64,000 nucleotides of DNA from Terrimesophilobacter sp038243605 (GTDB lineage: Bacteria; Actinomycetota; Actinomycetes; Actinomycetales; Microbacteriaceae). Shown here piece by piece: positions 52,448 through 61,400 of this stretch. The translations under genes were made by a program, and so were the position numbers. The notes below the pieces were generated by a model. The model was not told where the DNA came from. It searched no databases and saw nothing but the letters and a program-made list of their open reading frames with translations. The stretch spans positions 22,444 through 86,443 of the forward strand of contig JBBSQX010000016.1 in NCBI GenBank assembly GCA_038243605.1, read 5' to 3'. Each line of letters begins with the position of its first letter. The stretch's first letter is position 1.

Positions 52448-53380
52448 ATGAGATCGATTTGGAAAGGCTCCATCGCTTTCGGACTCGTCAACGTGCCTGT
52501 GAAGCTTTACAGTGCAACCGAAGACCACGATGTTCCGTTGCACCAGGTGCACGACAAGGATGGCGGGCGTATCCGGTATCAACGTCGCTGCGAAGTGTGC
52601 GGCAAGGTTGTGAATTTCGACCACATCGATAAGGCGTTTGCCGAGGGCGAAGAAACGGTCATCCTCACTGATGACGACCTCGAGTCACTTCCAGAGGAGC
52701 GCAGCAGAGAGATCGAAGTTGTGGAGTTCGTGCCGAGCGATCAGGTCGACCCCATCATGTTCGACCGTAGCTATTTTTTGGAGCCCGACAGCAAGTCCAC
52801 GAAGGCTTACACGCTGCTGCGTCGAACGCTGGAAGACTCCGAGCGAACAGCCATCGTACATTTCGCATTGAGACAGAAGACTCGCCTTGGGGCGCTCCGA
52901 GTTCGCGACGATGTCTTGATTCTGCAAGCACTTCTTTGGGACGACGAGGTGCGCGAAGCGCACTTTGCCTCATTAGAAACATCACCGCGCATTACCGCAA
53001 AAGAGCTGGAGATGTCAGCGTCGCTCGTCGATTCGCTTTCCACCGATTTTTCCCCCGAAAAGTTCGGTGATGACTACCAGGAGCAGCTTCGAAAGCTTAT
53101 TGACGAAAAACTGAAGCACGGCGACGCGGTCGACACGGCGGCAACCTTTGGCGAGGAAGACAAAGATGACAGCGGAGGTGAAGTCATCGACCTGATGGAA
53201 GCCCTGCGGCGCAGTATCGCGAAGAAGTCCACACAGGGCAGCAACACGTCGAAAAGTAGTTCGCCAACGAAAGCGAGATCGGGATCGAAAGCGAGATCGG
53301 GATCGGGATCGAAAGCGAAGTCGGGATCGAAAGCGCGGACGAAGAGTTCCGCGCCCGCCACAAAGCGCAAGAAAGCTTAG
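52448..53380 (+). CDS. ku: Non-homologous end joining protein Ku
   Basis: 310 aa. The Ku core (MRSIWKGSIAFGLVNVPVKLYSATEDHDVPLHQVH, RIRYQRRCEVCGKVV, DQVDPIMFDRSYFLEPD) spans about 1-255. The C-terminal 50 residues are a Lys/Arg/Ser/Gly repeat tail (KARSGSKARSGSGSKAKSGSKARTKS), a basic extension thought in other bacterial Ku proteins to bind DNA. A TCTAAT -10 lies six bases before the ATG, suggesting a leaderless mRNA. Confidence 0.95.
   Translation: MRSIWKGSIAFGLVNVPVKLYSATEDHDVPLHQVHDKDGGRIRYQRRCEVCGKVVNFDHIDKAFAEGEETVILTDDDLESLPEERSREIEVVEFVPSDQVDPIMFDRSYFLEPDSKSTKAYTLLRRTLEDSERTAIVHFALRQKTRLGALRVRDDVLILQALLWDDEVREAHFASLETSPRITAKELEMSASLVDSLSTDFSPEKFGDDYQEQLRKLIDEKLKHGDAVDTAATFGEEDKDDSGGEVIDLMEALRRSIAKKSTQGSNTSKSSSPTKARSGSKARSGSGSKAKSGSKARTKSSAPATKRKKA
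53268..53335 (+). repeat. 18-bp tandem repeat in the Ku tail
   Basis: Units of CGAAAGCGAGATCGGGAT start at 53268, 53286 (with an extra 6 bp), 53310 and, partial, 53328. They encode the KARSGS repeat. Such arrays change length easily by slippage. Confidence 0.75.
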
Positions 53381-53392
53381 TAAGAGGGCAAG

Positions 53393-53414
53393 TGGGTCGC
53401 GCTAATCCGACCCA
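53393..53414. terminator. Hairpin between the convergent ku and aldo-keto reductase genes
   Basis: TGGGTCG - 8 nt - CGACCCA, a perfect 7-bp stem just after ku and before the convergent reductase end. No clear T run; possible bidirectional terminator. Confidence 0.45.
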
Positions 53415-53449
53415 ATTACGCAGTTTAAGAAGACTCTGGCTGACGGATG

Positions 53450-54400
53450 TCAGTAACGCGAACCGACGGCTTCTGGCAGTTCGTCTAAGAGAGCCACATC
53501 AGCGCCCGTAAGGCTAATCGCTGCAGCCCCAACATTCTCCTCGAGGTATGTGACCCTCTTCGTGCCTGGGATGGGAACGATCGATTTGCCTTGCGACAAA
53601 ATCCACGCAATCGCGATCTGCGCGGGGGTCGCCTCGTGACGATCAGCTACTATCCTGATCCCGTCAATGATCGCCTGATTCGCTGCGATAGCGGCTTCCG
53701 CGAATCGGGGATTCTTAAGCCGGATGTCTCCTTCGGCAAAATCTGCGGAGGTTATCGCTCCGGTGAGAAAGCCGCGTCCCAGTGGCGAGAAGGGCACGAA
53801 CCCCGCACCGTTGGCCTCGCACCACGGCAGAATCTCAGCCTTCGCCCCGCGCGTCCACAACGAGAACTCGGATTGCACCGCGGTGACCTCGCCCATTCGG
53901 TGAACAGTATCCAGTTGCTCGCGGTCGACCTCGCAGATGCCGAGGTTCGTTATGTGGCCTTCCCTCTGAAGCTCAAGCAACGCACCCCAACTATCTTCGA
54001 TGGGCACGTTCGGGTCTACGCGGTGAAGAAAGTAGAGATCGATCACCTCGATCTTGAGCCTTTGCAAGGATGCTTTACACGCAGCCTTCAGGTGCTCTGG
54101 TCTCCCATTGATCCCGTAGGACGCTGTCGCACCGTCGAACTCGAGGCCAGCCTTGGTGGAGATGACAACGTTCTCGCGCTTGTTCGCTAAGAACTTTGCC
54201 AGCAGCTCCTCGTTCGTGAAGGGGCCATACGCATCCGCGGTATCAAAGAACGTCACACCGAGCTCGAAAGCGCGCTCCAGAGTGCGCAGAGACGCGGCCA
54301 CATCCCATTCTTGCGGGGAACCGTACTCTGCTGACATCCCCACGCATCCGAGCCCGATCTCAGATACCGAGAGTTCACCGATCTGTCGCTGCTTCAGCAT
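53450..54400 (-). CDS. Aldo/keto reductase
   Basis: 316 aa from the ATG at 54400 with AAAGGAG upstream. The TIM-barrel reductase motifs are present: VTFFDTADAYGPFTNEELL (Asp and Tyr), VISTKAGLEFDG (Lys) and DLYFLHRVDPNVPIEDSWGAL (His), and GTKRVTYLEENVGAA near the NADPH site. It reduces aldehydes or ketones with NADPH; the substrate is unknown. It belongs to the group related to plant and bacterial auxin-induced-type reductases. Confidence 0.88.
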   Translation of the reverse strand: MLKQRQIGELSVSEIGLGCVGMSAEYGSPQEWDVAASLRTLERAFELGVTFFDTADAYGPFTNEELLAKFLANKRENVVISTKAGLEFDGATASYGINGRPEHLKAACKASLQRLKIEVIDLYFLHRVDPNVPIEDSWGALLELQREGHITNLGICEVDREQLDTVHRMGEVTAVQSEFSLWTRGAKAEILPWCEANGAGFVPFSPLGRGFLTGAITSADFAEGDIRLKNPRFAEAAIAANQAIIDGIRIVADRHEATPAQIAIAWILSQGKSIVPIPGTKRVTYLEENVGAAAISLTGADVALLDELPEAVGSRY

Positions 54401-54539
54401 GCGAAAACTCCTTTGTGATGGTCGACGCCGGCCGTGAGCGCGCCTCATACGATGCTTCTCACCACGGTAGCGATTGTCTTTAAGAATACGGAGATTCTCT
54501 CCTGGTCGATGGGCGCACCTTAAGTTTGCGAAAATGTCT

Positions 54540-54551
54540 GACTTTTCAGTC
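54540..54551. promoter_or_regulatory. Possible operator ahead of hipBA
   Basis: GACT-TTTC-AGTC is a short inverted repeat 22 bp before the HipB-like ATG, next to a TTTATACG stretch that may hold a -10. A related TTTTTCAG occurs inside the first codons. HipB proteins usually autoregulate through such dyads. Weak evidence. Confidence 0.3.
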
Positions 54552-54573
54552 TTTATACGAGTAAGGTGCCTTT

Positions 54574-54894
54574 ATGACCGATTTTTCAGGCCCAAACCTG
54601 ACTCTCGACCAGTGGGAGCAGAAGGTTGGCCACGCCATCCGGCAGGTCCGTATCGACGCCGGTTACAACCAGATGGAGCTGGCAGAGCGCGCGAACCTCT
54701 CTCGCTCCACCGTTCAGGCGCTAGAGCAGGGTGACGGCACACGCCTGCGCACCGTCGTCGCGGTGCTGCGCGCCCTCAACCGGCTTGACGTGTTCGATAG
54801 CATCATGCCGCACACCGGGCCCACGCCTTTGGAGCTTCTCGCCGAATCCCGTCGAGCCACCACACCGCAACGCGTGCGCAAGAGCGCGGAGTAG
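54574..54894 (+). CDS. hipB: HipB-like antitoxin, XRE-family HTH protein
   Basis: 106 aa; TAAGGTG lies before the ATG. The helix-turn-helix spans about 16-68 (VGHAIRQVRIDAGYNQMELAERANLSRSTVQALEQGDGTRLRTVVAVLRAL). The basic C-terminal tail probably contacts HipA. The gene is three bases upstream of hipA, the standard antitoxin-first order. Confidence 0.85.
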   Translation: MTDFSGPNLTLDQWEQKVGHAIRQVRIDAGYNQMELAERANLSRSTVQALEQGDGTRLRTVVAVLRALNRLDVFDSIMPHTGPTPLELLAESRRATTPQRVRKSAE

Positions 54895-54897
54895 TCG

Positions 54898-56187
54898 ATG
54901 CCATACGAGCCGACCACCGTTGTCGAGGTACGAGCGTGGGGGAAGACTGTCGGCGCGGTCAGCGGCGCGACATCCGGATACGGGTTTCAGTACACCCCAG
55001 AATGGAAGCGCTCGGGGGTCGAACTCAGCCCGCTGCTGATGCCTACGAGCGACAACCAGCGGATGTTCACGTTCAGGGGCCTCAACGAGCAGACCTTTCA
55101 GGGTTTACCGCCCATGCTCGCGGATGCACTCCCCGACAATTTCGGCAACAGCGTCGTCGACGCGTGGCTTGCTGTCCGGGGTGTTGACCGCTCCCGCATC
55201 ACACCGCTCGACCGCCTCGCCTACCTCGGCGGGCGCGGGATGGGCGCGCTGGAGTTCATTCCGGACCGCGGCCCACAAGCGCCGACCCCAACCGCGCTGG
55301 ACCTCGCCCAGCTCATTTTTGCCGCGCGCGCTGTACTCTCGGGAACGATCGACGACGACCAGCACACCGAAGACGCGCTCACCCAAATGATCTCTGTGGG
55401 CACGAGCGCCGGTGGTGCGCGAGCGAAAGCGTTGGTGAACATCAACGAAGCGACTCAGGAGATCCGATCGGGGCAGATGCCCCCAGCTATCGGCGAGAAG
55501 GCCTGGCTTCTGAAGTTCGATGGCGTTGGCGTGGATCATCAGCTCGGCGACAGCCAGCAGTACACGCGCATCGAGTACGCATACTCGCTCATGGCCCGCG
55601 CGGCTGGCATCACCATGGCTCCGACCAGACTTTTGCACGAGAACGGTCGCAGCCACTTTCTCACCCAAAGGTTCGATCGGGATGTCGACGAGCGCTTACA
55701 CATGCAGTCGCTGTGTGGCGTTGCCGCCGTGGACTTCAACCTGATCGCCGTCAACGATTACGCGCAACTGTTCACCATCGCGCACTCCCTTCTACTCGGC
55801 GAAGAAGCAATGACAGAAATTTTCAGACGGATGGCGTTCAACGTCGCCGCCGCCAACCATGACGATCACTCCAAAAACCATTCCTTCCTGCTTCGCGAAG
55901 GTGGCGAGTGGCAGCTCTCCCCCGCATACGACATCACCTACGCGCGCGACACCACTAGTATTTGGCTGAGCCAACACCTCATGGGCGTCAACGGGACGTT
56001 CCGGGGCATCACCCGCAGAGACCTTCTGGCTGTGGCAGATCGCTTTGCCATCCCCGGCGCGAAACGCGCGATCTCTGACGTCGCCGCCGCCCTCGACTCA
56101 TGGCCGCAGTTCGCTGCCGAGGCCGGGCTAGACACCGAAGTGCACGACGCCATCGGGCGAGAATTCTCTGATCTCCGCACGACATGA
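54898..56187 (+). CDS. hipA: HipA-family serine/threonine kinase toxin
   Basis: 429 aa. The N-terminal subdomain (about 1-110) contains GLPPMLADALPDNFG. The kinase core has the Ser-containing loop SVGTSAGGARAKAL (near 168), catalytic NHDDHSKNHSFL (near 320) and metal-binding LSPAYDIT. The canonical Asp, Asn and Asp residues are present, so it should be active. E. coli HipA phosphorylates GltX and induces dormancy; the target here may differ. It forms a toxin-antitoxin pair with the upstream gene. Confidence 0.9.
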   Translation: MPYEPTTVVEVRAWGKTVGAVSGATSGYGFQYTPEWKRSGVELSPLLMPTSDNQRMFTFRGLNEQTFQGLPPMLADALPDNFGNSVVDAWLAVRGVDRSRITPLDRLAYLGGRGMGALEFIPDRGPQAPTPTALDLAQLIFAARAVLSGTIDDDQHTEDALTQMISVGTSAGGARAKALVNINEATQEIRSGQMPPAIGEKAWLLKFDGVGVDHQLGDSQQYTRIEYAYSLMARAAGITMAPTRLLHENGRSHFLTQRFDRDVDERLHMQSLCGVAAVDFNLIAVNDYAQLFTIAHSLLLGEEAMTEIFRRMAFNVAAANHDDHSKNHSFLLREGGEWQLSPAYDITYARDTTSIWLSQHLMGVNGTFRGITRRDLLAVADRFAIPGAKRAISDVAAALDSWPQFAAEAGLDTEVHDAIGREFSDLRTT

Positions 56188-56261
56188 GAAGCGCACCGCC
56201 TGCACGGTGAAAGGAGGAGTCGCCGCGTTTTCTCCGAACGTCAGGGTTTAGAGTTACCGCC

Positions 56262-57197
56262 ATGCTGCACATGCGCGTGATCTCTCCCGGTGTGTCCACC
56301 GACGACGCAATCAAGGCCATCAGGTCTGATGAGAGCACCGCAAACCTTGCCGTCGTGCGAGGTGTCTCGCTCGCTGGAGAAGGCGACCTGCTGCTCTTCG
56401 ATGTCGCCCGGGAGAGCGCGAATAATGTTGTGAGCTCGTTGCGCGACCTCGGGATTGTGGAGTCAGGTTCTATTGCGGTGAGTGAACCCACCATCGTGCT
56501 CTCGAGAGCGGCAACAGCGGCAGAAGCCGCAGCGCCAGGGCATCCGTCAGACGGGATCGTGTGGGATGAGATCGAGGAGAAAGCTAAAGACGACGCTCAA
56601 ATATCGTGGTCGTTCATCACCTTCCTGATTCTGGCCACCCTGATCGCAGGAATCGGACGCTATCTCGATCAGCCGATCCTCATCATCGGCGCCATGGTCG
56701 TCGGGCCGGAGTTCGCTCCGATTGCCGCACTCTGTATTTCGATTGCTCGACGTCGTCGCGGGTTGGCATTGCCAGCAACGGTCACGCTCCTCGGACGGTT
56801 CGCGATTGCAGGCCTCGTTGCGTGGGCTGCGTGGTCGATCGTGTACGCCACCGGCGCCATCGACTTTGTCGCTGCCACGACCGGGCCCGCCACAGATTTC
56901 ATCATCCACCCTGATATCTGGTCGTTCGTTATCGCCTTGCTCGCCGGATGCGCCGGGATGCTGTCGCTGACCTCGGCAAAGTCGTCGGCACTGGTGGGAG
57001 TGTTCATCTCCATCACGACGGTGCCGGCAGTGGGAACCCTTGGGCTCACGCTCGCGGTGGGTGCGTGGGACGAAGCAGGCGCTAGCGCGATTCAACTCTT
57101 GGTTAACCTCGCCGGGCTCATCATTGCTGGTATTGCGACGCTCACGATTCAGAGCATTCTCGTGCACGTCTCTCGCCGCAGGATACGCCACCCGTAA
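56262..57197 (+). CDS. DUF389 family membrane protein
   Basis: 311 aa. A soluble N-terminal part (about 1-105) precedes about six helices. The DUF389 signature is GRYLDQPILIIGAMVVGPEFAPIAALC. TAGAGT lies seven bases before the ATG, fitting a leaderless start; a second ATG is three codons on. The function of the family is unknown. It lies upstream of kdp on the same strand but with a 154-bp gap. Confidence 0.85.
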   Translation: MLHMRVISPGVSTDDAIKAIRSDESTANLAVVRGVSLAGEGDLLLFDVARESANNVVSSLRDLGIVESGSIAVSEPTIVLSRAATAAEAAAPGHPSDGIVWDEIEEKAKDDAQISWSFITFLILATLIAGIGRYLDQPILIIGAMVVGPEFAPIAALCISIARRRRGLALPATVTLLGRFAIAGLVAWAAWSIVYATGAIDFVAATTGPATDFIIHPDIWSFVIALLAGCAGMLSLTSAKSSALVGVFISITTVPAVGTLGLTLAVGAWDEAGASAIQLLVNLAGLIIAGIATLTIQSILVHVSRRRIRHP

Positions 57198-57351
57198 GGA
57201 ACTTGTGAGGTTCACGGGCTTATCCGTTTGGGTTCCGTTAGGAACGCTCCACACCGATCTCGGCGGGTGTTGCATGGAGCAGTGGTTCGGAATCATCCGG
57301 CCACCGTGCTTCCACTCTGGAATCGCGCCAACGCCTCGTTGAGGAGTTTTC

Positions 57352-57435
57352 GTGCTTGACCTTATCTACGTGCTCGGCATTATCGCCGTGTTCGTGATCG
57401 TCGGCCTCGTCGCCAAGGGAGCTGAACGACTGTGA
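57352..57435 (+). CDS. Tiny membrane peptide gene ahead of kdpF
   Basis: 27 aa, GTG start at 57352 with GAGGAG (57341-57346) upstream: MLDLIYVLGIIAVFVIVGLVAKGAERL, one hydrophobic helix with a basic end. Its TGA overlaps the kdpF GTG (GTGA), so the two are translationally coupled. Size, helix and position suggest an extra small Kdp-associated peptide, but I know of no assigned function. Confidence 0.65.
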   Translation: MLDLIYVLGIIAVFVIVGLVAKGAERL

Positions 57436-57521
57436 TCGTTTTCTCTCTGATCGCTGCCGTACTCGGCATCGCCGCCATCGTGTACCTCGTGTACGCCCTC
57501 GTGAAGCCGGAGCGTTTCTGA
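57432..57521 (+). CDS. kdpF: K+-transporting ATPase subunit KdpF
   Basis: 29 aa, GTG start: MIVFSLIAAVLGIAAIVYLVYALVKPERF. The single helix and the end VKPERF are diagnostic for KdpF, the small subunit that stabilises KdpABC. Its stop is one base before the kdpA start. Confidence 0.92.
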   Translation: MIVFSLIAAVLGIAAIVYLVYALVKPERF

Positions 57522-57522
57522 C

Positions 57523-59196
57523 ATGGACATTTTTCTCGCCATACTTCAGTTCGCCACGCTCGCGCTGATTCTTGCGCTTCTGTACCGCCCTCTCGGCGAC
57601 TACATGGCGCGCATCTACACCTCCAAGAAAGACCTGAAGGTCGAACGCGGCCTCTACCGGTTGATCGGGGTGGATTCCTCAAAGGACCAAACGTGGCAGG
57701 CATACCTTCGCGGCGTGCTCGCGTTCTCGGTGGTCGGTCTCCTCCTGTTGTACCTGCTCCAGCGCACGCAAGGACTCCTGCCGTATGCGCTCGGACTACC
57801 GGCCGTACCAGAAGGGCTCTCCTTCAACACGGCCGCGTCGTTCGTGACAAACACGAACTGGCAGTCGTATGCACCCGAAACAACGGTGGGCTACGTCGTT
57901 CAGATGTCAGGGCTCGCGGTACAGAACTTCGTTTCTGCGGCCGTCGGAATCGCGATAGCGATCGCCCTGGTTCGTGGTTTTGCTCTCAGCCGCTCCGGCA
58001 CAATCGGCAACTTCTGGGTTGACCTTGTTCGTGGCTGTTTGCGTCTCTTGCTCCCCATCGCGGGTATCGGTGCGATCATCCTGATCATCGGCGGTGTCAT
58101 CCAAAACTTCAACGGGTTCACCGAAATCACAACCTTGAGCGGCGGAACGCAGAACCTGCCAGGTGGGCCCACCGCGTCGCAGGAAGTCATCAAGCTGCTC
58201 GGCACCAATGGTGGCGGCTTCTTCAATGGCAACTCGTCCCACCCGTTTGAGAACCCTACGGCCTGGACGAGCGTGTTCCAGAGCGTTCTCATGCTCATGA
58301 TCCCGTTCTCGTTGCCTCGCACGTTCGGTCGGATGATCGGCAGTAACAAGCAGGGCTACGCGATCCTCAGCGTGATGGGTATCTTCTACATCGTCTCGTT
58401 CACCATCCTGACGACGCTCGAGAGGGTAGGGATGGGCACTGCTCCACTGCTCGCCGGCGGTGCTTTGGAAGGCAAGGAACAGCGTTTTGGCATTTTCGGA
58501 TCCACACTGTTCGGTACGACGAGCACACTGACGTCCACGGGCGCAGTGAACTCTATGCACGACTCCTACACGGCGCTCGGTGGAATGATTCCGATGCTGA
58601 ACATGATGCTCGGTGAGGTTGCTCCCGGAGGGGTCGGGTCAGGGCTTTACGGCCTGCTCGTCCTCGCCGTGATCACCGTGTTCATCGCGGGCTTGCTGGT
58701 TGGTCGCACGCCAGAGTACCTCGGCAAGAAGATTGGTCCGAAGGAGATCAAACTCGCGAGCCTCTACATTCTCGTCATGCCCACGCTCGTGCTCGCGGGA
58801 ACCGCCCTAAGTTTCGCGATACCCGGCGTCCGAGAAGATGTGATGTCTACCTCTCTCTGGAACCATGGAAACCACGGCCTCTCTGAGGTGCTGTACGCCT
58901 TCACCTCCGCCTCCAACAACAACGGGTCTGCGTTTGCTGGTCTAACTGCAAACACACCGTGGCTGAACACCGCGCTGGGAGTAGCAATGCTGCTGGGAAG
59001 GTTCGTACCTATCGCGTTCGCGCTCGCCCTGGCTGGCTCACTTGCCGCTCAGAGCAAGGTGCCTGTCACTGCCGGAACGCTCCCCACTCACCGACCGCTA
59101 TTTGTCGGTCTGCTCATCGGTGTGACGGTCATCGTGACCGCTCTCACCTTCTTTCCGGCCCTCACACTGGGCCCCCTCGCAGAAGGACTCCTGTAA
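57523..59196 (+). CDS. kdpA: K+-transporting ATPase subunit A
   Basis: 557 aa. KdpA is the potassium-selective channel-like subunit with four selectivity-filter segments; TNTNWQSYAPET, LGTNGGGFFNGNSSHPFENPTAW and AFTSASNNNGSAFAGL are conserved filter-region sequences. About ten membrane helices. It is part of the kdpFABC operon for high-affinity potassium uptake under limitation or osmotic stress. Confidence 0.96.
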   Translation: MDIFLAILQFATLALILALLYRPLGDYMARIYTSKKDLKVERGLYRLIGVDSSKDQTWQAYLRGVLAFSVVGLLLLYLLQRTQGLLPYALGLPAVPEGLSFNTAASFVTNTNWQSYAPETTVGYVVQMSGLAVQNFVSAAVGIAIAIALVRGFALSRSGTIGNFWVDLVRGCLRLLLPIAGIGAIILIIGGVIQNFNGFTEITTLSGGTQNLPGGPTASQEVIKLLGTNGGGFFNGNSSHPFENPTAWTSVFQSVLMLMIPFSLPRTFGRMIGSNKQGYAILSVMGIFYIVSFTILTTLERVGMGTAPLLAGGALEGKEQRFGIFGSTLFGTTSTLTSTGAVNSMHDSYTALGGMIPMLNMMLGEVAPGGVGSGLYGLLVLAVITVFIAGLLVGRTPEYLGKKIGPKEIKLASLYILVMPTLVLAGTALSFAIPGVREDVMSTSLWNHGNHGLSEVLYAFTSASNNNGSAFAGLTANTPWLNTALGVAMLLGRFVPIAFALALAGSLAAQSKVPVTAGTLPTHRPLFVGLLIGVTVIVTALTFFPALTLGPLAEGLL

Positions 59197-59198
59197 CC

Positions 59199-61370
59199 AT
59201 GTCCACCACCATCGCCCAGACCTCCGCGTCACCCACGCCAGAGGGAGGGCCAACGACCAAGCACCCCACCAAGAAGAGCTCGACGTTCAGCTTTGCGGCT
59301 CTCATCGCGGCGTTACCCGGCGCCTTCACAAAGCTCGACCCTCGACAGATGTGGCGGAACCCCGTCATGTTCATCGTAGAGATTGGCGCCGTTTACACCA
59401 CCGCCATTGCGATTGCAGAGCCTTTCTGGGGAGGCCCCGGCCTGTCAGGCGGGTCTGCTATCCCCACGACGTTTGCCGCAGGCATCGCCGTGTGGCTGTG
59501 GCTCACCGTCATCTTCGCAAACCTCGCGGAATCGGTGGCGGAAGGTCGCGGAAAGGCGCAGGCAGAAAGTCTTCGCTCCACCCGCACCAGCACCATCGCC
59601 CACCGGGTGAGCACCTATGACGCCGCCGGAGACCCTGACGCAACGAAGGGAACACTGCAGGAATTTTCTTCTGCGGATCTCACTCTCGGAGATGTCGTCG
59701 TCGTCGCCGCCGGGCAGCTCGTGCCCGGCGACGGGGACATCATCTGGGGTATTGCCTCCATCGATGAGTCTGCGATCACCGGAGAATCAGCACCTGTCGT
59801 GCGTGAATCCGGCGGCGACCGCAGTGCCGTCACCGGTGGAACTCGCGTGCTCTCAGATCGCATCGTGGTGCGGATTACGTCCAAGCCTGGCGAAACATTC
59901 GTCGATCGAATGATCAGCCTCGTCGAGGGAGCATCCCGACAGAAAACACCGAACGAGATAGCCCTCAATGTGCTGCTCGCGAGCCTCTCCATCGTGTTCG
60001 TCGTGGTCACTCTCACCATCAACCCCCTCGCGTCCGCCGTCGGCACAACAGTGACACTTCCCGTGCTGATCGCACTGCTCGTGTGCCTGATTCCCACCAC
60101 GATCGGCGCGCTGCTTTCCGCTATCGGAATCGCAGGAATGGACCGCCTCGTGCAGCACAACGTGTTGGCAATGTCCGGTCGGGCCGTGGAGGCTGCTGGC
60201 GACGTCACGACGCTGCTGCTGGATAAGACAGGCACCATTACGTACGGCAATCGGCAGGCGAGCGATTTCGTTCCTCTCGACGGCATCGACGCGCTAGAGC
60301 TCATGCGGATCGCGGCGGAGGCATCCCTCGCGGACCCAACGCCGGAGGGCAAGTCCATCGTGGACCTCGCCACTTCCCGTGACGTTCACGTAGGCGACAC
60401 CGCGGAGGGCGACATTGTTCCGTTCACTGCGCAAACACGCATGAGCGGACTCGATCGTCGTGACGGCACGCAGCTGCGAAAAGGTGCAGGTTCAGCGGTC
60501 ATCGCGTGGGTTGAAGAAGAAACAAAGCTCTCCGACTCTGTGATTTCGAACCTGCACGAGCAGGTGGAGCGCATCTCGCAAAGCGGCGCAACACCGCTCG
60601 TCGTCGCGATCAAATCTCCGGGAGAGCTTCCCCGCATTCTCGGAGTGGTCCACCTCAAAGACATCGTCAAAGACGGTCTGAAGGAGCGGTTCGCAGAAAT
60701 GCGCGCCATGGGTATCCGCACGGTGATGATCACCGGCGATAACCCTCTCACCGCCAAGGCGATTGCCGCGGAGGCTGGAGTGGATGACTTCCTTGCGGAG
60801 GCCACCCCCGAAGACAAGCTCGCACTCATCCGCCGTGAACAGGAGGGCGGCAATCTGGTCGCCATGACCGGTGACGGCACCAACGATGCGCCAGCGCTCG
60901 CTCAGGCGGATGTCGGCGTGGCTATGAACACGGGAACCTCGGCGGCGAAAGAAGCCGGCAACATGGTCGACCTAGATTCTGACCCCACCAAGCTCATCGA
61001 CATCGTGCGCATCGGCAAGCAGTTGCTCATCACACGAGGTGCGCTGACGACGTTCTCGATCGCCAACGACATTGCCAAATACTTTGCGATCATCCCGGCC
61101 ATGTTCGCAGGAGTGTTCCCCGGTCTGGCCGTGCTGAACATTATGGCGCTGCACTCCCCTGCCTCGGCAGTACTGTCGGCGATCATCTTCAACGCGCTCG
61201 TTATCGTGTTCCTGATTCCGCTAGCCCTGCGTGGCGTGAAATACCGCCCGCTCAGCGCATCCCGCATCCTCAGTCGCAACCTGTGGATCTACGGCGTCGG
61301 CGGTGTAGTTGCGCCGTTCATCGGCATCAAACTCATCGACCTCATCGTCATGTTGATCCCCGGATTCTAA
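59199..61370 (+). CDS. kdpB: K+-transporting ATPase subunit B (P-type ATPase)
   Basis: 723 aa from the ATG at 59199, two bases after kdpA; the frame is open further upstream inside kdpA but the KdpB N-terminus is clear. The actuator motif is DESAITGESAPV, the phosphorylated Asp is in LLLDKTGTITYGNRQ (near 342), and the hinge is MTGDGTNDAPALAQADVGVAMNTGT. It hydrolyses ATP to drive potassium through KdpA. Confidence 0.96.
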   Translation: MSTTIAQTSASPTPEGGPTTKHPTKKSSTFSFAALIAALPGAFTKLDPRQMWRNPVMFIVEIGAVYTTAIAIAEPFWGGPGLSGGSAIPTTFAAGIAVWLWLTVIFANLAESVAEGRGKAQAESLRSTRTSTIAHRVSTYDAAGDPDATKGTLQEFSSADLTLGDVVVVAAGQLVPGDGDIIWGIASIDESAITGESAPVVRESGGDRSAVTGGTRVLSDRIVVRITSKPGETFVDRMISLVEGASRQKTPNEIALNVLLASLSIVFVVVTLTINPLASAVGTTVTLPVLIALLVCLIPTTIGALLSAIGIAGMDRLVQHNVLAMSGRAVEAAGDVTTLLLDKTGTITYGNRQASDFVPLDGIDALELMRIAAEASLADPTPEGKSIVDLATSRDVHVGDTAEGDIVPFTAQTRMSGLDRRDGTQLRKGAGSAVIAWVEEETKLSDSVISNLHEQVERISQSGATPLVVAIKSPGELPRILGVVHLKDIVKDGLKERFAEMRAMGIRTVMITGDNPLTAKAIAAEAGVDDFLAEATPEDKLALIRREQEGGNLVAMTGDGTNDAPALAQADVGVAMNTGTSAAKEAGNMVDLDSDPTKLIDIVRIGKQLLITRGALTTFSIANDIAKYFAIIPAMFAGVFPGLAVLNIMALHSPASAVLSAIIFNALVIVFLIPLALRGVKYRPLSASRILSRNLWIYGVGGVVAPFIGIKLIDLIVMLIPGF

Positions 61371-61400
61371 AGACTCTTCGCAATAAGAAAGTAGAAAATT

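Noticed and set aside
57198..57351. c-di-AMP (ydaO-type) riboswitch ahead of kdp
   Set aside because: Considered because kdp operons can carry one, but the conserved ydaO core sequences and a matching set of stems were not found.
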